Assembly (NCBI GenBank): GCA_934045075.1
Contig: OW203729.1
Location: forward strand, 6,047,816-6,111,815
Source of the DNA: Yponomeuta sedellus
Lineage: Eukaryota; Arthropoda; Insecta; Lepidoptera; Yponomeutidae
Direction: 5' to 3'
DNA length: 64,000 bases
This document shows positions 35,826 to 48,679 of this stretch, piece by piece (position 1 is the first letter of the stretch; every line of letters starts with the position of its first letter). The notes beneath the pieces are model-generated. The model worked only from the letters and a program-made list of their open reading frames with translations, searched no databases and was not told the DNA's origin. A program made the translations under genes and the position numbers.

Positions 35826-36160
35826 TCACTCAATTTGTAAGGGTTTGTAACCAAAACGTAAGGGACTATTACTAAGACTCCACTGTCCGTCTGTCTGTCT
35901 TTCATCAGGCTGTAGCTCTTGAACCGTGATAGCTGGACAGTTAACATTTTTAGAGATGATGTGTATTTCTGTTGCCGCTATAACAAGAAATACTGAAAAC
36001 AGAATAAAATTAATATTTAAGGCTCCATTACAACTCTGATATTTTGCCATTTTTTGCTCGATATTAATAACTGCAACAGGTAGAGGCATGGAGTATTATA
36101 TAAATAATGTTAGGGAACCCTTCGTGCGGGAGTCCGACTCGCACTTGTCCGGTTTTTATT
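35826..36160 (+). repeat. GGTTCCG ... CTCGCACTTG interspersed repeat
   Basis: Contains TGTCCGTCTGTCTGTC, GAACCGTGATAGCTGGACAG, TTCTGTTGCCGCTATAACAA and the end GAGTCCGACTCGCACTTG then TCCGGTTTTT. Same family as 4745-5450. Confidence 0.65.
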
Positions 36161-36178
36161 GCTTTTGCTCGTGATTAA

Positions 36179-36304
36179 GGGCCGGTTTCTGAATTGAGAA
36201 TTTCACGACGTAAATATTTAAGTAACGTTCTTTCACCCTCTTTTCTGGGAAATACGAAGAGACAGCATTATAGTTAAGTATTTACTTAGCGAAATTCTCA
36301 ATTC
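36179..36304. mobile_element. GGGCCGGTTTCTGAA MITE, right end truncated
   Basis: Begins GGGCCGGTTTCTGAATTGAG after TAA (36176-36178), with TTTCACCCTCTTTTCTGG, TTTACTTAGCGAAATTCTCA and then stops at ATTC rather than reaching CAGAAACTGGCCC. Confidence 0.7.
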
Positions 36305-36835
36305 ATATTTTTCCCAGAATTATGTAATTTTTGGCAATAAGTAATAAAGTTTTATAGTAATTAGTGCTGTAGGTTTCTAAACAGTGATTAGAATAGAAAG
36401 AATTAGTCATTCTAATTTCACATACTCGTACGAACATGGAGCATTACTCAGTACATAATAAACCTCAAAAAAGACATCACATCACAAAGGGCATCCCAAG
36501 GGACATCCCGTTAAAATTTTGCTAACAAATTCGATATCATCCTGTAGTTTCAGAGCTGGAGGCATTTTCATCACAAAAAGTGTACCAACCTAGAGTAAAA
36601 CCAGCGTCTTTGACGGATGTTTTCATTACAATAACGCTTAAAAGACTTTAAAATGCGTTGTGCGTGCGAATTTAAGTGGAAATGAAATAAACGGGGTGTG
36701 TTCATGAACAGTGGATTGACAACGGTTTCTTGCATTATTACATAAACTGAATCTGAAGCTTGATCTATCTTAGCATCTAAATGAAAAGGTTTTATTCAAA
36801 GTAGCTCAGAAACTGCGGCTTCATGAACGTAAGAC

Positions 36836-37482
36836 GCAGTCGTAACCCAGTAGCTAGATTAAGAGACTGCAGTGAAGAGACTCAGGTTCAATCCCCAGTG
36901 CGGGCATGTACCAATGACTGTTTATTTTGAAAGTTACGTGTGTCTTCGAATTTTCAGTAGCAATTCTACGCGCTAACTGTGAAGGAAAACATCGTAAGGA
37001 AGCCCGCGGCTTGGTTGGCTTCGCAGGTTTTTTCTTGTCTTCCCTGTGGGCTAGGCCAACTAAGCTGTCAGGATGGTTAGGGGTTGGACAAGCCTACACC
37101 ATCTAAAAAACAATGTCCCAGGAAGAGCGGGTGATCGTGCCCTTCCACTATAAAGGGAAATTTCCCGCCAGGCAGATCGTATGCCTGGGGACGGCCGGTC
37201 CAACTATTGTTGACGTTATATTTATGGTATGTCATTGAAACACATTGATTGCGCGATGCAGGAATGTTGGAGTTTGTAGTGCGCGCGCAGAGTTGACATG
37301 TGCTCGCCACACCAGGCATAGCAGCGTTAGAGCGTTCCCTTCACTCATTTGGTGTGAGTGAGGGTGCAACTGGACCCTGTATCGATAGCAACCCTTGTAT
37401 GTCCCCATTGATAGGGCACGGGTATCACTGGACCCTGTATAAATCATCTCATTATGTTGATGCAAAGGCCAAAGTTTATTAA
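36836..37482 (+). repeat. tRNA-headed SINE, tail type 2, split by two insertions
   Basis: Diverged head (AGGTTCAATCCC B box), CATGTACCAATGACTG, body CTAACTGTGAAGGAAAACATC, then tail type 2. The tail is interrupted at about 37123-37311 by a 190-bp insert and at 37383-37426 by a 44-bp SINE fragment with a 14-bp duplication, and ends GATGCAAAGGCCAA. Confidence 0.8.
37383..37426 (-). repeat. 44-bp 5S-type SINE fragment inserted with 14-bp TSD
   Basis: ACTGGACCCTGTAT is found at 37369-37382 and 37427-37440. Between them, minus strand, lies only the last 44 bases of the 5S-type SINE: CCGTGCCCTATCAATGGGG then ACATACAAGGGTTGCTATCG. A very short retroposed copy. Confidence 0.85.
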
Positions 37483-38149
37483 TATATCAAGACGTTAGGT
37501 AGGTAATGTTTTTGTTGAAAAATGATTGTTGACACCAAGAACTATCATATCATAAACCGCGGGGGTCTTAATTTCAGCGCTTAACTCCTAATTGGGCAAG
37601 GGCGAAATAGTGCCCACTTTAATTTGAACTTTATCACCTTCAAATAAAGTCCAAACCAATGAAAATTGTATGCTACCCATTCCCTATTAAGAGTTGATTT
37701 GTATGAAAACACTTCTGCGGGAGGACTATTAAATGTGCGAAAAACTATGCTTACTGAATCATCCACTTAGATGATTTATACAAGCTTCTAGTATCAATTC
37801 CGGTGTAGGCGCTGGGACATATTATGTTGGATGTGCGAGGATCGGTTAGCTCCAAGGGAAATCCATACGAAATTCTGAGTTACGGCCCAATAAGCCTGAA
37901 CATTGGATGGCCATAAGTCAGTATTTGTCATGCTATATTTCACGATGTGGGACATCTTATTGTGGGCGAGGGAGGTTATTCCTTTAATCCACATTTTATT
38001 TTACGCCGTATACGTATGTATAACCGCTTTCAATATCTCGCTCGCCTGTGCAAAATGTACGTGTGAAGGGAAAATAAAATACGTAACGGTATAATATTTC
38101 ATCGTGGCTTTCAGGCAGCGTGTATACAGGTTTTATTTTATAATATATA

Positions 38150-38250
38150 AACCTGACTGGCCCCTGTAGTGGAGTATGGACCAACCTTCCTGCGATGCAG
38201 GAAGAGACACGTGCCCCAACAGTTGGGACATACAAGGGTTGATAACGATA
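38150..38250 (+). repeat. 5S-type SINE, 3' part
   Basis: CCTGACTGGCCCCTGTAGTG, GAGTATGGACCAACCTTCC, GCGATGCAGGAAGAGACACG and GGGACATACAAGGGTTGATA in order. Confidence 0.75.
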
Positions 38251-38519
38251 ACGAAACCTGACTATGTTGAAGTATGGACGTTAACGTTATTCTGTGAACT
38301 ATGACTATAAACGTTTTGAAAATTTATATTTATTAACTTTATTCCAGATTCACTTTCTTGGTTTTTTGTGGGAAGAATACGACCAGGGAGCCTATTCTCA
38401 CTTCATTATCAAATAGTTCGTATACGACTCTTACGGCTTATAACTTGAATTGTGCATAAAAAGTCGAACGACAGCCAAAATCTGTATTCTGAATGCCATG
38501 CTAGATTGAATTCGAATGA

Positions 38520-38612
38520 GAAAATAAATGTCTAATGACTGTTATCTTATCTTATCTTTTGTTTTTTGGTGTGTACAATAAAGAGTTCTAATCTAATCTA
38601 ATCTTATTTCTA
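38520..38612 (+). repeat. LINE-like 3' tail with short tandem end
   Basis: GTTATCTTATCTTATCTTTT, GTGTGTACAATAAAGAGTTC then (TAATC)n-like TAATCTAATCTAATC. The AATAAAG followed by a small tandem is typical of LINE 3' ends; similar ends at 19490 and 44417-44510. Confidence 0.5.
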
Positions 38613-38818
38613 TGCGACAAATGTCTCTAAGCCTTTAATATTTTGCGTCTACGCTTTCAATTTGCATGGGAGAGAATCGGCTCCCAGCTTTCGCTGTGAT
38701 TCGCAGAGACGCAGCTCGCGTCGTCGGATGCGCGTCTCGAATTCTTGCGACAAAATATCAAATAAGTGTAATTAAGTTAATAATATTTTGTAATTATACT
38801 ATTTTTATTTTTAATGCA

Positions 38819-39016
38819 CTAACCCGTGCTAAGGACAATTTCAAAAACATATTTAGAGGCTAAAATACAGAGAATAGTGTAAAGAGGTTCGAAATTTCAC
38901 TGATGCCGGTGAGTCGCCCATTAGCTCAGTTGGATAGAGCGATGGCACGGATAGCCAGAGGTCGCGGGTTCGAATCCCGGCATGGGTGGAATTTTTAGCC
39001 TCTAAATATGTTTTTT
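38819..39016 (+). repeat. tRNA-like cassette copy D, plus orientation
   Basis: Left flank CTAACCCGTGCTAAGGAC, arm AAAAACATATTTAGAGGC, leader, tRNA-like unit at 38915-38988 (A box TTAGCTCAGTTGG, B box GGTTCGAATCC), arm GCCTCTAAATATGTTTTT. The variant CATATTT occurs in both arms, unlike other copies, which have CCTATTT. Confidence 0.88.
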
Positions 39017-39305
39017 AAAATATTTTGTGGTTACGAAAGTTTTACTTAAATTTCAGTGGCTAACTCCAAAGAGTGATTTATAATTAAAACGCCTGCTTTT
39101 ATTTGCTGAACACCTTCGTTTTCCGTGAATACTCTTTCATTAATAAAGTTTGCGAGGACCTGCTCTGGACGGTGAAGTCTCTAACTTCAGTGCGCCAAAG
39201 TGAAATCTACTTTCTAAAAATGCTTTTTGAATCTAACGAGTTTAAATGCTTCATTCTAAGTGTAGTATTTCTAATCCAACAACAAATGAATTATATTTTT
39301 TTTAA

Positions 39306-39512
39306 TATACTAACCCGTGCTAAGGACAATTTTAAATGAATGTTTAGCCTATTTAGAGGCTAAACATTCCACCCATGCCGGGATTCGAACCTGCGACCTC
39401 TGGCTATCCGTGTCAGCGCTCTTTCCAACTGATCTAATGGGCGACTCACCAGCATAAGTGAAATTTCGAACCTCTACAATATTCTCTGTATTACGTACAT
39501 GCAGCGACATCT
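39306..39512 (-). repeat. tRNA-like cassette copy E, minus orientation
   Basis: Left flank CTAACCCGTGCTAAGGAC, arm CCTATTTAGAGGCTAAAC, then the tRNA-like unit reversed (about 39370-39443), leader reversed (TTTCGAACCTCTACAATATT) and GTACATGCAGCGACAT. The far arm is missing. Confidence 0.87.
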
Positions 39513-40378
39513 GGCTGAAGAAATTGATGTTATGTTGTCCTATTTAATAACGCCTGCCCCGTTGTTCTAGCAGTGTTACGTCTGATTATCATGCCGTAGG
39601 TAGTTCAATTACCATGAAGGGCTGCCGTACATTAATGTGGAAATAGCCTCAGTTTGGGAGCATTTCCATGTTTGTGATGCCCTTGTCTGGTCACCACAGC
39701 ACAGGGTTTCTTAGTTTGGACCAGCTCTTCTATTACGTTGCATTCCACTCTATCGAGTCAAGCATTTAGACGACTCCAAAGTGTTAAAATATGTATGTAT
39801 GCATTTGACAGCTGGAGTAGCGCAAAAAAAAGTAAAAAACAACGTCAATCAACTCAGTGGATACTTACATAATGGAACCCCAGGACAGTAGATTATTTGT
39901 TTATACCGTATTGTTGTAAGACCACTTGAAAATTCTTCGTTGCACTGCACATGCCTACCTTATCGTGTATTCTCGAACCTTCCTGAATATTTTATTGAGT
40001 TTTCCTCCACCGCATTTTATATAAATGCAGCTTCTCTAACATTGAGATAGATTGTATGCTATTACAAATATTCAATTATAGTCTAAGCTAGTGGGGAAAA
40101 CTTTGCTTTACAGTAGAAGATACATTAACGCTTTGTTTAACGTCACAAGCGGGTAATTTTAGTCTAAAACAGTGTGTTTATTACAGTTTCTGTATTTACT
40201 AAAAATTATTAACGTATACGGCCGTTAAATTAGATTAATTTAAATTAAACATTAAAACACGATTCCAATAAAATACGCGTAGAGGCATTTTATTTAATCT
40301 GTGGTTACGTCTTTACCTTGTAAAATCTCAACCACAGACTATTTTAGTGAGTGTTTTAAGGAATTGTGTAAATACGTA

Positions 40379-40521
40379 CCCCCTTATTCATAATTGTACC
40401 TACGCTAACTTAAAACAGCTGCTAAAGAGTGTTCCTTTTTCATTCTGACTTAGGTTAATAGAAGAAGACAGAGCGAGAATTAGCAATGCTTCAAGTTGGC
40501 AAACTATTATGAATAAGGGGG
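40379..40521. mobile_element. MITE with CCCCCTTATTCATAAT ends
   Basis: CCCCCTTATTCATAAT at the left and its exact complement ATTATGAATAAGGGGG at the right enclose about 110 bp with loose internal symmetry (CTACGCTAACTT against AAGTTGGCAAAC). GTA precedes and follows, a candidate 3-bp duplication. Confidence 0.75.
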
Positions 40522-40738
40522 GTAATAAATACGCAGGGCCGTAAAAGTTTTAGACTTAGTCTAATGAACTATAAATCAGCGTTTGAGCAATACGCAGTGA
40601 AAAACTCCTACTTTCTTGAATACTAGTCTTCTTTTAAGAACAAAAACATTTATTATAGACAGTACACATAAGACAGTCAACAGTACATTAAACTTTACAC
40701 CCAAGGCACTCTACTGAATTACGTTAAGGGGTTACGTT

Positions 40739-40974
40739 ATCAACCCTTGTATGTCCCCACTGCTGGGGCACGGGTCTCTTCCTGCATCGCAGGAAGGTTA
40801 GGCCATACTCCACCACGGGGGCCAAGTCTGGGTTGGTGGAGGATTGTAAGACAGTGGCGGGCCTTACTGTCAGAAGTAATCAAGCCGCCCATAAGGGCTC
40901 TGACATGGCTTAACGACTGCCATTATATGACAGCCGGCACCAACGGCTTAACGTGCCTTGCGAAGCACGTTAAA
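40739..40974 (-). repeat. 5S-type SINE, long copy
   Basis: Minus orientation of the full family order: TATCAACCCTTGTATGTCCC, CTGCATCGCAGGAAGG, CATACTCCACCACGGGGGCC, CTTACTGTCAGAAG, CTTAACGACTGCC, GGCACCAACGGCTTAACG and GTGCCTTGCGAAGCACG. Confidence 0.8.
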
Positions 40975-41543
40975 GGGTAATTTAAAACAAAAATGCAAAG
41001 TTTAGTGTACAAAAAAAAACGGAAACCAAATAATAGTTAAAATGGCAATAAATTAAAAAGAAGATAGATACATAATTGGAGAACACTTTATTGCACGAGT
41101 ATATAAAAAAGGAAACTACACAGGTATTTCTTAACCTAAGAGTCCAGACGGCGGCCTTAGACGTAGACTTAGTTACGGCAAGTTGCTGTCATTTTGTCAT
41201 TATAAATAACATTACAGCCTTAAAAAGTTAAAATTACTTTGCTAAATTCCGCCAAAAATCCCACAAGCACCATGCGGTTAGTGAATGCACCGCCCTCCCT
41301 CCCACTTTTTCAAGCAGAAGCAAGACACGAAAACACCACCACCAACACCAATACTTGTGTGCGAAAACACGCGACGCGTTCGCCTCTAACACGAGGCATC
41401 CTCGGGCTCCCAAATACAAGTGAGCCTGATTCTATACAACATTATAGCCGATTGCCAAAGTGGAGTGCTGTGTCGGAACGTCGTCCTCGTCATCAGGGTG
41501 CCGCGAAATCACAATTGTCACTTATTAGTTATATTATTTTTTA

Positions 41544-41632
41544 ATGCACTAACCCGTGCTAAGGACAATTCAAAAACCTATTTAGAGGCTATACATGCCG
41601 GGATTCGAACCCGCGACCTCTGGCTATCCGTA
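41544..41632 (-). repeat. tRNA-like cassette copy F, truncated, minus orientation
   Basis: Left flank CTAACCCGTGCTAAGGAC, arm AAAAACCTATTTAGAGGC, then CATGCCGGGATTCGAACCCG and GACCTCTGGCTATCCGTACC, stopping within the anticodon stem. Confidence 0.82.
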
Positions 41633-42019
41633 CCAGTTATTAGTTACATTACAATTATTCGTCGAATAGCGAATTCATATAAATATATTTTATTTTATAA
41701 TCGCACAAAACGTCTCGCACTCGTGCGGCCTTTGTCTTTACCAATTACTTTCAAATAAACGGCCCTTAGTCTAGGTTTAATTCCTGAAACTTAATTTTTT
41801 TAATAGATCTTTATGTAGGTACTTAACTACAGTGTTTATCTATAATTAGTACATGTAGTTGAACATTATCTTCTTAACATTGTTATCACGTAGGAATGTA
41901 TAAACTGTTGATAAACCTACTTAAATAAATGTTCCATAAAAAATGATGGGATTTCTTGAGTGTTCAGTAGCCATAAAAATTTAGGCACCGCTGATCTAAA
42001 CCACTCTTGTCGTCTGCAG

Positions 42020-42136
42020 ATATGCGACTTCGGATTGGCGCGCGTGGCCGACCCAGATCACGACCACACGGGCTTCCTCACAGAGTACGTCGCCACGCGG
42101 TGGTACCGCGCGCCCGAGATCATGCTCAACTCCAAG
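42020..42136 (+). CDS. rl: ERK/rolled exon 5: DFG to activation loop TEY and APE
   Basis: There are 39 codons, phase 0 at both ends, from [16 protein letters not shown] to APEIMLNSK. The DFG Asp (visible residue 127, ERK2 D167) coordinates Mg. [16 protein letters not shown] holds the TEY dual-phosphorylation site for MEK (visible residues 145 and 147, ERK2 T185 and Y187), the P+1 loop and the APE motif. This motif identifies the gene as ERK rather than JNK (TPY) or p38 (TGY). The acceptor is CTGCAG at 42019 and the donor GTGAGG starts at 42137. A SINE-like repeat starts only about 160 bp past the donor. Confidence 0.97.
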
Positions 42137-42297
42137 GTGAGGCCATCATCACCATCATCATCGTGACCTATATTTTTTAATAAATTGTAGTCTAATGTTC
42201 CGGCTTTCGCATTTAAGTTACTAGGTTTGCCTCGAAAAGGCAGCGAAGTATACAAGTACTGTGTTTTTAATAAGACCTTTTGTACACTTTGTCCTCC

Positions 42298-42402
42298 ATC
42301 AACCCTTCGCGACTTGGCCGCCGTGGTGGAAGATGGCCTAACCTTCCTGCGATGCAGGAAGAGACCCGTGTCCCAGCAGTGGGGACATACAAGGGTTGAT
42401 AT
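42298..42402 (+). repeat. 5S-type SINE, 3' part, next to rolled exon 5
   Basis: ATCAACCCTTCGCGACTTGG, CGTGGTGGAAGATGGCC, GCGATGCAGGAAGAGACCCG, CAGCAGTGGGGACATACAAG and GGTTGATATC. Inserted only about 160 bp after the exon donor. Confidence 0.78.
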
Positions 42403-42718
42403 CCTACACTTTGTGGAAATAAATGATTTGATTTGAAATTTCCGTCAATAAATCAGTGCATAGTCGTCCACTGCTGATAGGTCTCCCTCAGGGCACGCCA
42501 CTTCCTTCTGTCCTCGGCCATCCTCATCCATCCACTGCCAACAATCTGGTGGGCGTTCTACGCCACGTTTCCCAATTCGTGGTCTTCACTTTAGAATCTT
42601 TGTACCCCATCGACCGTCGCAACTACGGCAGATGTAACTAGCCTACTGCCACTTCACATGTTCAAGTCTATTCACGTACCTAACCTTTTAGGGTTGTATG
42701 GTATGTAAAAACACGTCC

Positions 42719-42773
42719 ATGATAGTTACACGGTCTGGTCCAAAAACACGTGATCACACCGTGTAACTATCAT
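42719..42773. repeat. Perfect 16-bp-arm hairpin in intron 5
   Basis: ATGATAGTTACACGGT (42719-42734) and ACCGTGTAACTATCAT (42758-42773) are exact complements around a 23-base loop that itself holds AACACGTGATCAC. Confidence 0.75.
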
Positions 42774-43258
42774 TGCACTAATGCCACACATCGCAAGCAA
42801 ATTATTAGGAAAATTATGTACATCTCCACTGTGATGTTAGCGTTTCGGAAGTGTCGAAAGACACAGACACATTTCCCAGTACCCACTTCCGTGCACTACC
42901 AGTCGGCCCTAAGAACGTTCTTTCAGTTTGGCCTCGTATTTATTAGAGCTTCCCCGTCCTTGTAAGCTTTATGAGCTCTTATTGTATTAATATTTTTATT
43001 CGTCAAGTTTTATAGCCACATTTGACTTGCAAGCAAGTTATTACCACATAAAAAGGCGGTCTTTATATCGCGCCCGAAGTGAAATACAAAAATTAATAGC
43101 CGGGTCCGGCTTGTTCGTGAAACAAAAGGAAAACATTGTGTGTTTGCCACAGTTTGACATACGCTCTATGGGATCTGCAGTGGTAGTGTAGCGCGTAGAC
43201 CGGTTGTCATACGTTATCTTATAAACATTAACATCATCAGCCATTTGACGCCCACTGA

Positions 43259-43312
43259 AGGACAGAGACCCGTGCCCCAACAGTGGGGATATACAAGGGT
43301 TAATATCGCAGG
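43259..43312 (+). repeat. 5S-type SINE fragment
   Basis: GGACAGAGACCCGTGCCCCA then CAGTGGGGATATACAAGGGT and TAATATCG. Confidence 0.65.
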
Positions 43313-43440
43313 ACAGAGGCCTTCCTCCTGGTTTTCCGAGCTTCACGGTCTTGTGCAGTCCGCATCCAGCGACTCCCCGTTACCGCTCTAGAGACTAATA
43401 GTTACATACTTTTTCAATAGAATGATATAAGCCTGATAAT

Positions 43441-43640
43441 TTGTCTCAATGTGGTGGTCTTCAAAGCAATCGCAGTACAATGTCATTCCAGGGGTATAAC
43501 CCGCGCAAATTAAATAGGCATCTCTCGCGAAGAAGATCAAATTGCGCGAGGCGCTGAGTTAAGTAGCACGCGTTATACTCGTAACATTGCAATGCGATTG
43601 GTTGCTAGATTACCAATAGTATGAATGAAACGATCATTAC
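43441..43640. repeat. Unclassified repeat, partner at 45365-45550
   Basis: TTGTCTCAATGTGGTGGTCT, TTCAAAGCAATCGCAGTACA, CCCGCGCAAATTAAATAGGC, GCGAAGAAGATC and GCGAGGCGCTGAGTTAAG recur in the same order at 45365-45550. No coding capacity, no inverted ends and no A-tail seen. Confidence 0.7.
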
Positions 43641-44154
43641 CGGACTAATATGACTATTGAACAACTATGCATTTTAAAGATTCGCCCCCCAGGTCGTCAG
43701 ACCATCTGGTGGAGGGCCTGCCCACGCTGCGTCGTCCGGTCCGTGGTCGCCAGGTCAGAACTTTTTCGCCCCAACGGCCATCAGTTCTTCCAGCTATATC
43801 AGCTGTAAACTTTATACGAAAAATTATTTAATTTACTTACTCCGTTGGCTCAGTCGTCAGTTCTCTCTACAAGTATGTCCTGCGCGTCTCATGCCAGTCA
43901 CACCCTGATGGGCCAGACCGAGTTGTCCGGTTTTTTTTTTAATATTTCCTATAAATCATGTAGCTGCGGTAGCCCAGTAACCCAATGACTTTGTTCTCTA
44001 AGGTATGCAATCACTATGTTGTGATGTTCACCCCAAATGGAGGACTGAGAAAATACAATTTAATTTAGTTTGGGGTTCAGAAACTTTATACATTGTAATG
44101 TTGTATTCTGCTCACTAAAAAAATTTCAAACATTTTTCATTTCATTTTCATTTC

Positions 44155-44326
44155 GCTAACGGTGAAGGGAAACATATGAGGAAACCTGAGTGGCTGAGGC
44201 TTAACGAAAACCTCAGCGCTTGCAATTTTAGATCCGCGGTGGGCACGAGTGGTAATTAAGTCCATAGAGCTCTCTCTCTCTGAGAGAAGACCTGTGCCCT
44301 TTAGTAGGACGTATATAGACTAAAAA
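44155..44326 (+). repeat. tRNA-headed SINE, body with tail type 1
   Basis: CTAACGGTGAAGGGAAACAT, GAGGAAACCTGAGTGGCTGA, CCTCAGCGCTTG, ATCCGCGGTGGGCACGAG and AGTAGGACGTATATAG. A possible head remnant (TAGCTGCGGTAGCCCAG) sits at 43962-44005. Confidence 0.75.
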
Positions 44327-44339
44327 ATACCATAATATA

Positions 44340-44612
44340 CTAGCTGTCAAAGCGAACTTCGTACCGCCCCCTAACAGTCGATTCTTTAATTTTTTTTCTC
44401 TCCGTAAGAACCATCCTAGTAAGATAAGATAAGATAAGAATATTCTTTATTGTATACCGGAAAAATAGTTACAAAAACGGCAGATACAAAAGATCAAATA
44501 CAAATAATACTTCAAGGAATATTCTAAAAAAATAGCGAAATCAGTAAAGTTCAGCTGTACTCGAGATTTGCGCTTACCAACACATTCAGCGATTCATTTT
44601 TATACTATAGGA
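44340..44612 (-). mobile_element. Short Helitron interrupted by a LINE-like tail
   Basis: Minus orientation: 5' end TCCTATAGTATAAAAATG at 44612, body GCTGAATGTGTTGGTAAGCG, and 3' end CTAG at 44340. At about 44417-44510 a foreign segment (AGTAAGATAAGATAAGATAA, GAATATTCTTTATTGTATAC) splits the body between the CATCCT and CTTCAAGG motifs that are adjacent in the 8001-8365 copies. Confidence 0.78.
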
Positions 44613-44905
44613 AATTGGAGGCCGTTAGGCAACGGATTGTTAATTTTGCAGGATATCGACTGTCGTATTTGGAAAGCCTACTCGTCCTTATCGAAGGCGT
44701 TAGTGTAAGAGCCATTAAAACGTTTATCGGTACTAAAATAACGCATGAAACACGAAATTGTCCCTTTAGACGACAAAGCGCCGATCGAGGCCATAATGGG
44801 CTTTATTCGCTACCGACATTGGCTATAGTTTACTTATTACAATAGCAATGGCATTGGAATTTATCAGTAAGCAAATATTAAAATGTAAAAAAATATAAAG
44901 TATAT

Positions 44906-45063
44906 GTTAAGGTAAACATCGTGAAGAAACCTGAGGTCTGAGATGTTCAAATACCTCAGCGCTTGAAATTGCCAATCCGCGGTGGGCAAGCGTGGCAATT
45001 AAGCCCATACTTTCTCTCAGAGAACAGGCCTGTGTCCTGCAGTAGGACGTTTATAAGCCACGT
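44906..45063 (+). repeat. tRNA-headed SINE, body with tail type 1
   Basis: AAACATCGTGAAGAAACCTG, GTTCAAATACCTCAGCGC, TTGAAATTGCCAATCCGCGG, CAATTAAGCCCATAC and CAGTAGGACGTTTATAAG. Confidence 0.72.
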
Positions 45064-45147
45064 AAAAAATCAAATATATGTATTACCTATTAATTATATT
45101 GCTGGGAAACGCAGCGAACCAGGCCCTAGAGTCTCATACTTACATAG

Positions 45148-45355
45148 TTTTTCAATAACATAACATCTACATACAAGCACAGACATAGCTTTTGGCCCCA
45201 CACTAGGATACCCTGTGTCGTGGGAACCAGAAACAACGACATCACAAACATGTAAACATCCAAGACCTGGGCTTTTTTTCTCCAGCCGGGATTCGAACCC
45301 GGGACCTCTGCATGGTAGGCAGACGCGCTACCACCACCGAGGTCGTCATAAGCAC
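45148..45355 (-). repeat. SINE with tRNA-like head (GTGGTAGCGC family)
   Basis: Minus orientation with the B box in GGGATTCGAACCCGGGAC, GCATGGTAGGCAGACGCG head, and body GTCGTGGGAACCAGAAAC and TGTAAACATCCAAGACC. Ends in CATCTACATACAAGCAC. Confidence 0.75.
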
Positions 45356-45364
45356 GACAATGGT

Positions 45365-45550
45365 TGTTATTTGCCTCAATTTGGTAGTCTACAAAGCAAT
45401 AGCAGTACAATGATTGTCATTCCAGGGGAATGACCCGCGCAAATTAAATAGGCATCTCCCGCGAAGAAGATCGAATGACGCGAGGCGCCGAGTTAAGAAG
45501 CACCGGTTATACCATTGCAATAAGATTGATTTCTAGACTACCGATAGACG
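45365..45550. repeat. Unclassified repeat, partner at 43441-43640
   Basis: GCCTCAATTTGGTAGTCTAC, AAAGCAATAGCAGTACAATG, CCCGCGCAAATTAAATAGGC and GCGAGGCGCCGAGTTAAG in the order seen at 43441-43640. Confidence 0.7.
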
Positions 45551-48231
<2,681 letters not shown>

Positions 48232-48490
48232 ACGCTAACTGTGAAGGAAAACATCGTGAGGAAACCCGCGACTTGGTTGGCTCCGCACGTATTGACTAGT
48301 CTTTCCTGTGGGCTAGGCTGACTAAGCTGTCAGTATGGTATAGGTGCTGGGCAAGCCTACACCATCTATAAAACCATGTCCCAGGCACTACAGCGTCGGA
48401 GTGGTCCCTTCACCTATCTAGTGTGAGTGAGGATACCACTGGACGCTGTATTAATCATCTCATTACGTAGATGCAAAAAGGCCAATCGTC
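48232..48490 (+). repeat. tRNA-headed SINE, body with full tail type 2
   Basis: CTAACTGTGAAGGAAAACATC, GAAACCCGCGACTTGGTTGG, CTGACTAAGCTGTCAGTATG, GGCAAGCCTACACCATCTA, GGATACCACTGGACGCTGT and GATGCAAAAAGGCCAATCG, ending in a CATCAT run. The head is missing. It shows the tail type 2 in its longest form. Confidence 0.8.
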
Positions 48491-48679
48491 ATCATCATCC
48501 GGCGTGCTTAAATGTTGATGAAGCGAAAAAGATTTATCAGGAACCGGAATATAATTAGGGGAAGGTGAGGTATAATGATCCCCTTAAGGGAAAAACTTAA
48601 CTCTGGCTAAATTTGAACGGAAAATCACAACATTTCTTACGTTGGAGGTAGTGAATTTACTTAACTTTGTAACTACATA

